This document shows, piece by piece, positions 1 through 9,670 of a stretch of 15,249 nucleotides of DNA (position 1 is the stretch's first letter; every line of letters begins with the position of its first letter). The DNA comes from DATFGK01 sp046712825. Lineage in GTDB: Bacteria; Actinomycetota; AC-67. The translations under genes were made by a program, and so were the position numbers. Under the pieces are notes generated by a model. That model worked only from the letters and a program-made list of their open reading frames with translations, did not search any database and was not told the origin of the DNA. The stretch covers positions 1-15,249 of the forward strand of contig JBKKCR010000244.1 in NCBI GenBank assembly GCA_046712825.1, in the 5' to 3' direction.

Positions 1-2
1 CC

Positions 3-833
3 GGCCTCCCATTCGTGTGGGGCCCGGTGAGCGGCATGACCGGGACGCCGCGCTCCTTGTATCGCTGGCTCGGCTGGCGAGGACGCGTTCAGGAATCCGT
101 TCGAGAGACGCTTCTACCCATCGCGCGGCGCGCGTTCGGCTCTTATCCGGTTCGCAAGGCCGCGCTCGTCCTCGCCCAGAATCACGAGGTGGGTCGCTGG
201 GCGCGGGAGCACACGAACAACCCCGTCGTCGTGGAACCGGTTGTCTGCGTCCCGATGTTCCGCCTCCCGCCGGCGGCGCAACGGAGCGACGCCGAAGGCG
301 AACAGAAGAAGGCGGTGTTCGGCGCACGGTTCGCCCCGTGGAAAGGCTTGCGCCTCGCGATCGCCGCGTTGAGCAGGCCCGGGGCCGCCGCCTGGACGCT
401 AGACGTCTACGGCAAAGGCGCCGAGGAGCGGCCGGCACGGCGGCTCGCGCGCAAGCTCGGTGTGGAATCGCGGGTCCGCTTCCTCGGACACGTGCCGATC
501 AAGGAGCTCGAGAGCGCGATCTCGAAGGCGGACGCGTTCGTCCACCCTTCGATGCACGATGCGCCCCCGTTCGCGGTGGCGGAGGCACTCGCGATGGGAA
601 CGCCGGTGATCTGTCTCGACTACGGCGGTCCGGCGGCTCTCGTCGGGGAAGGGCAAGGAGTATTGGTGTCCACGAAGGACGACATCGTGGCGGGGATGGC
701 GGCGGCGCTCGCGTCGGTCCCCGCCCGGTTCGCCCCTACGTCGCGCTGGTCTCCGAGACGGCTCCCGGATTTCCTGGACGACTGCTACCAGAAGGCGATC
801 GGGCACGCCGGACCGCCGTACGAGTTCGGTTAG
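3..833 (+). CDS. Glycosyltransferase family 4-like protein, 5' end cut off by window
   Basis: This is the C-terminal ~276 residues of a GT-B fold glycosyltransferase that probably moves a sugar from a nucleotide-sugar donor to a cell-surface glycan or lipid acceptor. The frame is open from base 3 and its first residues, GLPFVWGPVSG, match the internal FVWGPVGG-type motif of GT4 enzymes, so the true start lies upstream and the GTG at 15 is probably not the start. The donor-binding half is clear: VFGARFAPWKGL (strand then the KG motif), LDVYGKGAEE, VRFLGHVP, then HPSMHDAPPFAVAEALAMGT. The last has the EX7E arrangement with Asp in place of the first Glu. CLDYGGP follows. It ends in TAG at 831-833 and overlaps the convergent coaBC stop by 4 bp, with no terminator between them. 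Acceptor and linkage cannot be told from sequence. Family assignment is fairly sure, function is not. Confidence 0.85.
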   Translation, partial: GLPFVWGPVSGMTGTPRSLYRWLGWRGRVQESVRETLLPIARRAFGSYPVRKAALVLAQNHEVGRWAREHTNNPVVVEPVVCVPMFRLPPAAQRSDAEGEQKKAVFGARFAPWKGLRLAIAALSRPGAAAWTLDVYGKGAEERPARRLARKLGVESRVRFLGHVPIKELESAISKADAFVHPSMHDAPPFAVAEALAMGTPVICLDYGGPAALVGEGQGVLVSTKDDIVAGMAAALASVPARFAPTSRWSPRRLPDFLDDCYQKAIGHAGPPYEFG

Positions 834-2047
834 CGGCGACGCGCTTGCGCGATGCGATCGCAGATCGCGCGAGCCAGGGAACGCTTCGTCTGGAGCGGAA
901 GCTCGTCCTCGGTTCCGTCGGCCCCGAGGATGACCGCGGCGTTGTCGTCCACCTCGAACCCTTTCCCCTGCCCGACGGTGTTCACGACGATGAAGTCGAG
1001 ATGCTTGGCGGCGAGCTTCTTCCGCCCTTGAGCGACGGCGTCGTCGGTCTCTGCCGAGAACCCGACGAGCAGCTGGCGCGTCTTCGTCCGGCCGAGCTCC
1101 GCCAGGATGTCGTCGGTCCGCTCGAGCGTGATCGTGGGAAGCCCCTCGTCCTTCTTGATCTTCGAACCGGCGGCGTTCACGGGGCGGAAGTCCGCAACAG
1201 CCGCGGCCTTCACCACGACGTCCGCCTCGGCGAATCGACCGAGGACCGCATCTCGCATCTCGGCCGCCGTGCGGATCCGAACCACCTCGACGCGGTCTGG
1301 ATCCTCGAGCCATGTCGGTCCGGTGACCAGCGTAACGGCGGCGCCTCTCAGGGCTGCCTCGGTCGCGATCGCGAAGCCCATCTTGCCGCTCGAACGGTTC
1401 CCGATGAAGCGCACCGGGTCGATCGGCTCCTGCGTTCCGCCGGCCGTCACGAGCACCCGAACGCCGGCGAGGTCACGGCCGTGCGCGAAGGTCGCCGCCA
1501 CCGCCTCGACGATCGATGCCGGCTCCGCCAGTCGACCGATGCCTTCATCGCCGCCGGCGAGCTCCCCGGCCTCGGGGTCGATCACGGTCAGGCCTCGCTC
1601 ACGCAAGATCGCGAGGTTGGCACGGGTCGCCGCGTGCTCCCACATCTCGGTGTGCATCGCCGGCGCTACCACGATCGGACAGGTCGCCGTGAGCAGAACC
1701 GCAGACAGGAGGTCGTCCGCGAGACCGTTCGCCATCTTCGCAAGCACGTTCGCGGTGGCCGGCGCGACGAGCACGAGGTCGGCTTCTCTCGCCAGGCGCA
1801 CGTGGAGAACTCGATCCTGCTCCTCGAAGAGGCCGGTGTAGACCGGACGCTTCGTCAAGGATGAGAACGTGATCGGGCCGACGAACCGCGTGGCGGCTTC
1901 GGTCATCACAACCTGAACCCGGGCGCCTCGCTTGGTGAGCAGGCGGGCGACCTCGACCGCTTTGTAGCAGGCGATACCGCCCGAGACCCCTAGAAGGATC
2001 CGGGCGCCCCGGAGGGCGCCCGCGTCGATCTGGGGCCGGCCGGTCAC
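830..2047 (-). CDS. coaBC: Bifunctional phosphopantothenoylcysteine decarboxylase / phosphopantothenate-cysteine ligase
   Basis: CoaBC makes 4'-phosphopantetheine for coenzyme A in two steps: CTP-dependent joining of cysteine to phosphopantothenate (CoaB half) and FMN-dependent decarboxylation (CoaC half). The 405 residues are full length. CoaC occupies about 1-185: GVSGGIACYKA (FMN site, 20-30), the catalytic His in LHVRL (82), APATAN (95-100) and PAMHTEMW (129-136). CoaB occupies about 190-405: VLVTAGGTQEPIDP, FIGNRSSGKMG (214-224), AAAVADFRP and SKIKKD (Lys 296-299). The E. coli clamp cysteine in ACGD is Gly165 here (AGGD); together with PAMH rather than PAMN this looks to me like the actinobacterial form, from memory. 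The start is GTG, sharing GTGA with the rpoZ stop, so it is the coupled last gene of mihF-gmk-rpoZ-coaBC. Its 3' end overlaps the convergent glycosyltransferase gene by 4 bp. Confidence 0.97.
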   Translation of the reverse strand: MTGRPQIDAGALRGARILLGVSGGIACYKAVEVARLLTKRGARVQVVMTEAATRFVGPITFSSLTKRPVYTGLFEEQDRVLHVRLAREADLVLVAPATANVLAKMANGLADDLLSAVLLTATCPIVVAPAMHTEMWEHAATRANLAILRERGLTVIDPEAGELAGGDEGIGRLAEPASIVEAVAATFAHGRDLAGVRVLVTAGGTQEPIDPVRFIGNRSSGKMGFAIATEAALRGAAVTLVTGPTWLEDPDRVEVVRIRTAAEMRDAVLGRFAEADVVVKAAAVADFRPVNAAGSKIKKDEGLPTITLERTDDILAELGRTKTRQLLVGFSAETDDAVAQGRKKLAAKHLDFIVVNTVGQGKGFEVDDNAAVILGADGTEDELPLQTKRSLARAICDRIAQARRR

Positions 2048-2292
2048 TTGATCCCTTCAGCCAGCCGTTCGTAGGCGACCTTCTGCGCGGAGATCTCCTT
2101 CAACGCAGTCGAGAGCGCCTTGTCGTCGGGCGCGTGCGGGACGAGAGGCGGAACGTACTCGCCGATCCCCTCACCCAGCTGGCTGTAGTAGGCGTTGATC
2201 TGGCGCGCCCGCTTCGCGGCCATGATGACCAGGGTGTACTTGGAGTCCACCTGGTCGAGCAGCTCGTCGATCTTCGGTTCCATCATCGTCAT
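2044..2292 (-). CDS. rpoZ: DNA-directed RNA polymerase omega subunit
   Basis: Omega is the small subunit that helps fold and hold the beta' subunit in core RNA polymerase. The 82-residue product is close to the usual 80-110. It carries the family signature near the N-terminus: PKIDELLDQVDSKYTLVIMA followed by AKRARQINAYY (about 6-36), then a short acidic/proline segment and a C-terminal helix. I chose ATG at 2290-2292 because AGGTGA lies 7 nt upstream and because the frame further upstream runs antisense-like through gmk with no omega homology; ATG codons at 2286 and 2283 are possible alternatives. It lies 34 bp after gmk and its TGA overlaps the coaBC GTG. The mihF-gmk-rpoZ-coaBC order is typical of actinobacteria. 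Confidence 0.95.
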   Translation of the reverse strand: MTMMEPKIDELLDQVDSKYTLVIMAAKRARQINAYYSQLGEGIGEYVPPLVPHAPDDKALSTALKEISAQKVAYERLAEGIK

Positions 2293-2326
2293 CTTTTCAT
2301 CACCTCGTCGAGCGGGGCCTAACGCT

Positions 2327-2890
2327 TCATTTCTCGGGGCCCCGACCCTGCTCCAGTATACGGTTAACCTGATCCACCGCTCGTTCCAGCTGGTCGTTGA
2401 CCACCCGATGGTCGAACTCCCCCGCCGCCGCGAGCTCCTCCTCGGCCGTCTCGAGCCTTCGCCGGAGCCGTTCGTCGTCCTCGGTCCGGCGGGCACGGAG
2501 GCGGCCCTCGAGGGCCTCCCACGAGGGGGGCTCGAGGAAGATCGTCACGGCGTCCGGACGCTGGGCCTTCACCTGCCGGGCGCCTTGGAGGTCGATCTCG
2601 AGCAACACGTCCCGGCCCTCGCCCAGCAGCCGCTCGACGGGCTCGCGGGGCGTGCCGTACAGCTCGCCGTGAACCACGGCCGACTCCAGAAGCCCGCCGG
2701 CAGTGCGGAGTTGCTCGAACTCGTCCGGCGAGACGTGCTCGTAGGCCTTTCCGAGGCCGTCTCCCGGTCTCGGTGGACGGGTCGTGCGAGACGTCACCGT
2801 CTCCAGATCAGGCCTTCGGCGCAGGATCGCCTCGGCGATGGTGCTCTTGCCGACCCCGGAAGGGCCGCTCAGAACGATGAGCCGGCCTCT
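2327..2890 (-). CDS. gmk: Guanylate kinase with no normal start codon
   Basis: Gmk phosphorylates GMP (and dGMP) to GDP with ATP. From the first conserved codon (AGA, 2890-2888) the frame encodes 187 residues: RGRLIVLSGPSGVGKST (P-loop at about 9-17), SRTTRPPRPGD (GMP-binding region), ESAVVHGELYGTP, LEIDLQGARQVK (Walker B-like strand), then the lid RLRARRTEDDERLRRRL and RVVNDQLERAV. Everything expected is present. However, no ATG, GTG or TTG exists in this frame before the GTG at 2797, which would delete the P-loop. Possible readings: a +1 frameshift from mihF at its TTT-TAG end; ATC at 2876-2878 as start, with AGAGG 7 nt upstream (183 residues, losing part of strand 1); or a one-base sequence error. 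The coordinates given cover the homologous frame, not a proven start. The enzyme identity is sure; the initiation is not. Confidence 0.88.
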   Translation of the reverse strand, partial: RGRLIVLSGPSGVGKSTIAEAILRRRPDLETVTSRTTRPPRPGDGLGKAYEHVSPDEFEQLRTAGGLLESAVVHGELYGTPREPVERLLGEGRDVLLEIDLQGARQVKAQRPDAVTIFLEPPSWEALEGRLRARRTEDDERLRRRLETAEEELAAAGEFDHRVVNDQLERAVDQVNRILEQGRGPEK

Positions 2891-2894
2891 AAAA
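2888..2894 (-). other. Candidate +1 frameshift site at mihF/gmk junction (TTT TAG A)
   Basis: On the minus strand mihF ends ACG TTT TAG. The TTT codon sits in a run of four T, so a tRNA-Phe in the P site could re-pair one base forward (TTT again) with a stop codon waiting in the A site. The next codon is then AGA, the first of the conserved Gmk sequence RGRLIVLSG. Slip-prone codon plus stop is the logic of the prfB +1 site (CUU UGA). A purine stretch (GAAGG) lies 7 nt upstream of the TTT, further than the SD-like stimulator in prfB. Loss of one T in an assembly would look the same. This is inference from the missing gmk start. Confidence 0.4.
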
Positions 2895-3314
2895 CGTGCC
2901 GCCTTCTGGGGCTCCTCCCATCGGAGCTTCGGGAGCCGGTGCTGCCGGGGTCGCCGGTGCCGGTGCTGCCGGTGCTGCTTCCGCGGCTCCGCCCTCTTTG
3001 CCGGCGCCGAATTCGGCCAGCAAGGCCTCTTTCTGCTTGGCTCCGAGGCCGCGAACCCGACGGGTCGACGAGATGTCCAGCCGCTCCATGATCTTGCGGG
3101 CCCGAACCTTGCCGACCCCCGGGAGAGACTCGAGGACGCTCGCGACCTTCATCTTCCCGATCGTCGTCTCGTTCGTGGGCTGGCTCAGGATCTGAGGCAG
3201 GGTCAGAGTGGCGTTTTTGAGCTGTTGCTTGATCTCGGCGCGCGCACGTCTGGCTTCTGCGGCCTTCTCGAGGGCCTGCTTGCGCTGCTCCTCTGTTAGC
3301 TGAGGAAGCGCCAT
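2889..3314 (-). CDS. mihF: Actinobacterial integration host factor (mIHF) with Ala/Pro-rich tail
   Basis: mIHF is the essential actinobacterial nucleoid protein that binds and bends DNA; it is unrelated to proteobacterial IHF. Residues 1-102 match the family: MALPQLTEEQRKQALEKAAE, then ARRARAEIKQQLK (long basic N-terminal helix), KMKVASVLESLPGVGKVRA (55-73, helix-hairpin-helix type) and RRVRGLGAKQKEALLAEF (85-102). The start is ATG 3312-3314 with AGGAGG upstream; a TTG two codons earlier is less likely. The normal core ends near residue 102, but here 39 more residues follow (103-141), rich in Ala, Pro and Gly. This tail looks like an interdomain linker rather than a fold. The stop TAG at 2889-2891 lies directly before the conserved start of Gmk in the +1 frame (see the frameshift site). 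Its own promoter lies at 3354-3382. Confidence 0.93.
   Translation of the reverse strand: MALPQLTEEQRKQALEKAAEARRARAEIKQQLKNATLTLPQILSQPTNETTIGKMKVASVLESLPGVGKVRARKIMERLDISSTRRVRGLGAKQKEALLAEFGAGKEGGAAEAAPAAPAPATPAAPAPEAPMGGAPEGGTF
2935..2976. repeat. Short tandem-like GCCGGTGCT repeats in mihF tail
   Basis: GCCGGTGCT (plus strand) occurs at 2935-2943, 2959-2967 and 2968-2976, with the variant GCCGGTGCC at 2953-2961. Read on the minus strand these give the Ala/Pro dipeptides of the mIHF tail. Slippage in such repeats could lengthen or shorten the tail without breaking the frame, since the unit is 9 bp. Confidence 0.6.
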
Positions 3315-3334
3315 GGCCAATCCTCCTTCGCGAG

Positions 3335-3350
3335 GCCGTCTAAGGACGGC
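3335..3350 (-). other. Stem-loop in the mihF 5' untranslated region
   Basis: GCCGTC and GACGGC form a perfect 6-bp stem around a 4-nt loop. On the minus strand it begins close to the expected start of the mihF transcript and ends 20 nt before the ATG, just before the SD AGGAGG. There is no T-run after it, so it is not an intrinsic terminator; a 5'-end stabilising or translation-modulating hairpin is more plausible. Confidence 0.5.
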
Positions 3351-3353
3351 GCG

Positions 3354-3382
3354 ACTATACCACCCGGGTGGGACGATTCCAA
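3354..3382 (-). promoter_or_regulatory. Internal promoter for mihF-gmk-rpoZ-coaBC
   Basis: The minus strand reads TTGGAA (3382-3377), a 17-bp spacer, then TATAGT (3359-3354). This matches the housekeeping sigma-70-type consensus at 4/6 and 5/6 with ideal spacing. The -35 lies 13 bp past the pyrE stop and the expected start of transcription is near 3347, about 30 nt before the mihF ATG. A perfect 12-bp palindrome, CCACCCGGGTGG (3360-3371), fills the downstream part of the spacer against the -10, where a repressor could block polymerase. A second palindrome, CAAACGTTTG (3380-3389), overlaps the edge of the -35. The promoter would let these genes be expressed when pyrimidine genes are shut off. 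Confidence 0.65.
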
Positions 3383-3395
3383 ACGTTTGCGCAGG

Positions 3396-3992
3396 TCAGC
3401 GGCTTGCCGACCCTGAGGCCGTCGGGTTTGACAGTGATCGGCTGCCCGGAGTATGCAGCGGCTCCCCCCGGGCACACAGCGGGCATTCCGCGGGATCCCA
3501 CGAGGTTGCGGCCACCTCGAGGAGGGCTTCGAGGTGGAACGGAGGCTGTCCCTGCGAGCGGTCGATCAGCGAGGCGACGCCCGCGATGACTCCCCCGGTC
3601 TGCTCGACCAGACGGATCACCTCGGCAGCCGAGCCTCCGGTTGTGATCACGTCCTCGACTACCAAGGCGCGTTCGCCGGGGCCCAGGGCCTGGCCGCGTC
3701 GAAGCGCCATCGCACCGTCGACCCGTTCGGTGAACAGGAACCGGCACCCGATCTCCAGCGCGACGAGGTAGCCGATCAGCAACCCACCGAGCGCCGGCGA
3801 GACCACCACGCCGACCCGGCCCCCACATCGGTCGGCGAGCGCGTTCGCGAGCGATGCCGCTACACGCGGGTGTTCCAGGACGCGCGCGCACTGGACATAG
3901 GTATCGGAGTGGCGCCCGCTCGAAAGCTTGAAATGACCCGACGAGATCGCACCGTGCCGCTCGAAAAGCTCGCGTACCTCGCTCGGATTCAC
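3396..3992 (-). CDS. pyrE: Orotate phosphoribosyltransferase
   Basis: PyrE joins orotate to PRPP to give orotidine 5'-monophosphate, the fifth pyrimidine step. The product is 198 residues, normal for the family. Key parts: AISSGHFKLSSGRHSDTYV (15-33, orotate/flexible region), SPALGGLLIGY (65-75), and the PRPP-binding loop VVEDVITTGGSA (111-122) with adjacent acidic residues. The C-terminal PAECPLCARGEPLHTPGSR (167-185), with CxxC, is of the kind seen in the OPRT subgroup of Thermus and actinobacteria. The start is GTG (3990-3992), sharing GTGA with the pyrF stop, so pyrF and pyrE are coupled and catalyse consecutive steps. It is the last pyr gene; no hairpin terminator follows before the mihF promoter, so pyr readthrough into mihF is likely. 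Confidence 0.96.
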   Translation of the reverse strand: MNPSEVRELFERHGAISSGHFKLSSGRHSDTYVQCARVLEHPRVAASLANALADRCGGRVGVVVSPALGGLLIGYLVALEIGCRFLFTERVDGAMALRRGQALGPGERALVVEDVITTGGSAAEVIRLVEQTGGVIAGVASLIDRSQGQPPFHLEALLEVAATSWDPAECPLCARGEPLHTPGSRSLSNPTASGSASR

Positions 3993-4660
3993 GCGCGGAT
4001 CCCTTCGACGATCGCTCGAGCGGCAGCACGTGGATCGGCGGCACGCGTGACCGGCCTGCCGATGACGAGATGCGTTGCACCAGCGGCGATCGCTTGCGCG
4101 GGGTCAAGGCTGCGCGCGTGCTCGTCCTCGGCGGTGCCGGCGGGCCGCACGCCCGGTGTGACGATGAGGAACTGCGACGGGACGACGGCCCGCACCCGCT
4201 CGACGTCGAGCGGCGCGCAAACGACCCCGTCGCATCCGCTCTCTGCGGCGAGTTTGGCGAGCATCGGAACCGCTTCGCTCGCCGGCGGCAGACCGAGCTC
4301 GTGCAGGTCATCATCCGCAAGGTTGGTGAGGATCGTCACGGCAAGCAGGTTCGTCGACGACGGCTTCGCTTCCGCGGCGGCCTGCATCATCGACCTGCCG
4401 CCGAGCGCGTGGACGTTGACCATCCAAGGCGCCAGCGGCTCGAGCGCGTGAAGCGCACGCGCGACGGTCGTCGGGATGTCGTGCAACTTCAGATCGAGGA
4501 ACACCGGTGCGTCGAACGCCGTGACCGCGAGCGGTCCTTCGGAGCAGAAAAGCTCAAGCCCAACCTTCACGCCCCCCGCCGCGTCCCCGATCGTCTCGGC
4601 GAGCGCCGACGCCTCTTCGAGCGTGGAAACGTCGAGCGCAACGATGAGCGGGTTCGTCAT
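3989..4660 (-). CDS. pyrF: Orotidine 5'-phosphate decarboxylase
   Basis: PyrF decarboxylates OMP to UMP, the last step of the pathway. The 223-residue product belongs to the standard (group I) enzymes of about 230 residues. The catalytic DxKxxD array is DLKLHDIPTT (Asp56, Lys58, Asp61), with LIVALDV at the start (Asp10) and KVGLELF (Lys32) forming the rest of the active site. The phosphate-gripping end is VTPGVRPAGTAEDEHAR then THLVIGRPVTRAADP. I chose ATG 4658-4660 (MTNPLIVALD), which gives the family N-terminus, has GGTGGAAGG directly upstream and overlaps the pyrD stop as ATGA. The same frame stays open upstream to 5191 but encodes only Arg-rich sequence antisense to nothing known. It is not the long 280-residue type found beside carB in mycobacteria. 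Confidence 0.96.
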   Translation of the reverse strand: MTNPLIVALDVSTLEEASALAETIGDAAGGVKVGLELFCSEGPLAVTAFDAPVFLDLKLHDIPTTVARALHALEPLAPWMVNVHALGGRSMMQAAAEAKPSSTNLLAVTILTNLADDDLHELGLPPASEAVPMLAKLAAESGCDGVVCAPLDVERVRAVVPSQFLIVTPGVRPAGTAEDEHARSLDPAQAIAAGATHLVIGRPVTRAADPRAAARAIVEGIRA

Positions 4661-5583
4661 CCTTCCACCTTGACGCGTCCGCGGATCTGGTCGAGGCGCG
4701 TGATCCCATTCTCGTCCATGAAGCGCTCGATGCCCTTGCGAACGTGCTCGGTCGCGCGGGGCTCGTAGAAGTTGGCCGTCCCGACGGCAACGGCGGTCGC
4801 GCCCGCCAGGATCAGTTCGATCGCGTCCTCTCCGGTCGCAACGCCGCCCATGCCGATGATCGGGACGTGCGGCATCGCGTTGTGCACCTGCCAGATACAG
4901 CGCACCGCGATCGGGCGGATCGCCGGACCGGAAAGGCCGCCGGTTCCCGTCGAAAGCTTCGGCCGAAAGGTCTTGGTGTCGATCGCCATCCCGAGCGTCG
5001 TGTTGATCAGCGAGATGCCGTCGGCGCCGGCTTTGACCGCGGCATCGGCGATCGCGACCAGGTCGGTGACGTCGGGCGAGAGCTTCGTGAAGACCGGGAC
5101 CATGGCACGTTCCTTCACCGCGGCGCAGACCTCGGCGGTGCGCTCGGCGGACAGGGCGAACATGAAGCCTCGGTCCTCGAGGTTCGGGCACGAGAGGTTC
5201 AGCTCGATCGCCACGAGCGCAGGCGCTTCGCGGAGCCGCTCCGCACAGGCGACGTACTCCTCGACGGACTGACCGCCGATCGACGCGATCGCCGGCACGT
5301 TGCGCTTATCGAGCCAAGAGAGGTCCTTTGCGATGAACGCGTCTACACCGGGGTTCTGGAGGCCGATCGCATTGAGCATCCCGCTCGGTGTCTCCGCTCC
5401 CCGCGGCGGGGCGATACCGCGCCGGGGCTTCAGGGTGACGGTCTTGCACACGACGGCGCCGAGCTGCGTCAGGTCGACGAACCGGCTCATCTCCTTGCCG
5501 GATCCGAAGCAGCCCGACGCGGTTAGCACGGGCGATAAGAGGCGGATCCCGGCGAGGTCGACGGTGAGGTCGGGTGCGGTCAT
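4657..5583 (-). CDS. pyrD: Dihydroorotate dehydrogenase class 1B, catalytic subunit
   Basis: PyrD (the PyrDB type) is a cytosolic FMN enzyme that oxidises dihydroorotate to orotate. It passes electrons through the PyrK subunit to NAD+. The 308 residues show the class 1 pattern: SGCFGSGKEM (23-32), CKTVTLKPRRG (46-56), ETPSGMLNAIGLQNPGVDAF (64-83), NLSCPN with the catalytic base Cys132, TKLSPDV, SLINTT and GMGGVATGEDA near the C-terminus. No membrane-binding N-terminal helix is present, unlike class 2 enzymes, and pyrK directly precedes it. The start is ATG 5581-5583 (MTAPDLTVDLAG); longer in-frame starts add only Arg-rich sequence. The junctions with pyrK and pyrF are both ATGA overlaps, which fits equimolar subunits. 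Confidence 0.95.
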   Translation of the reverse strand: MTAPDLTVDLAGIRLLSPVLTASGCFGSGKEMSRFVDLTQLGAVVCKTVTLKPRRGIAPPRGAETPSGMLNAIGLQNPGVDAFIAKDLSWLDKRNVPAIASIGGQSVEEYVACAERLREAPALVAIELNLSCPNLEDRGFMFALSAERTAEVCAAVKERAMVPVFTKLSPDVTDLVAIADAAVKAGADGISLINTTLGMAIDTKTFRPKLSTGTGGLSGPAIRPIAVRCIWQVHNAMPHVPIIGMGGVATGEDAIELILAGATAVAVGTANFYEPRATEHVRKGIERFMDENGITRLDQIRGRVKVEG

Positions 5584-6361
5584 CCCCACGCCAACGCCGA
5601 TCCGTCGAAGACGGGCCCATCCGTGCATGACCGATCGAAACGCGGCTCGCCGTTCCCGGTTGCGACCGGGAGGACGCACGTCCAGCAGACGCCGATCCCG
5701 CAAGCCATGAATTCTTCGACGGCGACTTCGCACGACACGCCGAGCTCTCGGGCCCGCGTCGAGACCGCCTCAAGCATCGGCATCGGGCCACACGCGGCGA
5801 TGCGCGACGCGCCCGTCCGCGCGGCCAGGTCGTCGAGCGCGTCGGTGACGAGGCCGCTGATCCCGAGTGACCCGTCGTCGGTCGTGAACGTGACCGAGTC
5901 GAAGATCCGATCCGCGATGTCGGCGCCGAACACCCGCGCCGCGCGGGCGGCCCCGAGCACGGCGTGCACCTCTATCCCGGCTCCGCGCAGCCGCTCGGCG
6001 AGCAAGAACAAGGGGGCCGCGCCGTATCCCCCGCCGACCGCGATCACCGGACCGGGCCCGTCCATCGAGAATCCGGTGCCGAGCGGGCCGACGATGGACA
6101 CCTCGTCGCCGAGCGCGCGGCCGGCGAGCCAACTCGTCCCGGCGCCGATGACGTCGAACGCCACGGCGACCGCGTCTCCCTCCACGCGGAATACGGAGAA
6201 CGGGCGACGGAGCAACGCGCCCGACGAGAGCATCACGAACTGTCCGGGGATCGTTCGTCGGGCGATCTCCGGAGCGCGAAGCGACAGCACCTGGTAGTCG
6301 CCGACGCGCTCGACGCCGATCACGCGCGGCTCGGCGACGGTCGCCTCCGCGAGCGCTGCTC

Positions 6362-6365
<4 letters not shown>
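5580..6365 (-). CDS. pyrK: Dihydroorotate dehydrogenase electron-transfer subunit (FAD, 2Fe-2S)
   Basis: PyrK carries electrons from the FMN of PyrD to NAD+ in a PyrD2PyrK2 complex. The 261 residues hold, in order, an FAD-binding ferredoxin-reductase-like barrel with RRPFSVF (53-59), a nucleotide-binding domain with GGGYGAAPL (111-119) and AACGPMPML (190-198), and a C-terminal 2Fe-2S segment. The four ligands are Cys222, Cys227, Cys230 and Cys247 in FMACGIGVCWTC...SCTDGPVF. This spacing (C-x4-C-x2-C-x16-C) matches PyrK. I place the start at GTG 6363-6365, which shares GTGA with the carB stop; in-frame starts further upstream overlap carB heavily and add no PyrK homology. Its partner gene pyrD follows with an ATGA overlap. 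Confidence 0.95.
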
Positions 6366-9592
<3,227 letters not shown>

Positions 9593-9641
9593 TAGCCGTC
9601 ACCTCCTCGCGATCGGCGCGATCCGGTCCCGGCACAGGGCC

Positions 9642-9670
9642 GGCATACCTCTCCGGCGCTTGTCAGACAA
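9642..9670 (-). promoter_or_regulatory. Weak candidate promoter for carB
   Basis: The minus strand has TTGTCT (9670-9665), a 17-bp spacer and TATGCC (9647-9642). The spacing is ideal and the -35 matches 4/6, but the -10 is poor (TAT then three mismatches). The -35 coincides with one of the palindromes of the array at 9660-9693, so a protein bound there would block it. The rest of the 9593-9733 gap shows no gene and no convincing terminator after the cupin gene; a GATCGCG direct repeat lies just before the carB SD. Confidence 0.25.

Noticed and set aside
1500..1600. Loss of the E. coli-type CoaC clamp cysteine (ACGD replaced by AGGD) as a sign of a dead enzyme
   Set aside because: Other catalytic residues are intact and, from memory, mycobacterial CoaBC also lacks that cysteine, so it is probably a lineage feature.
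17..1864. Long open frame of 615 codons on the plus strand across the glycosyltransferase and coaBC
   Set aside because: It is rich in Arg, Gly and Asp with no recognisable motif and overlaps two clear genes; in high-GC DNA such open frames are common shadows.
3335..3350. Perfect 6-bp stem-loop as a terminator between pyrE and mihF
   Set aside because: No T-run follows on the minus strand and it lies downstream of the mihF -10, inside the transcript leader.
4661..5191. Longer start for pyrF inside pyrD
   Set aside because: Known PyrF proteins begin at about the LIVALD strand; upstream sequence has no homology and overlaps pyrD fully.
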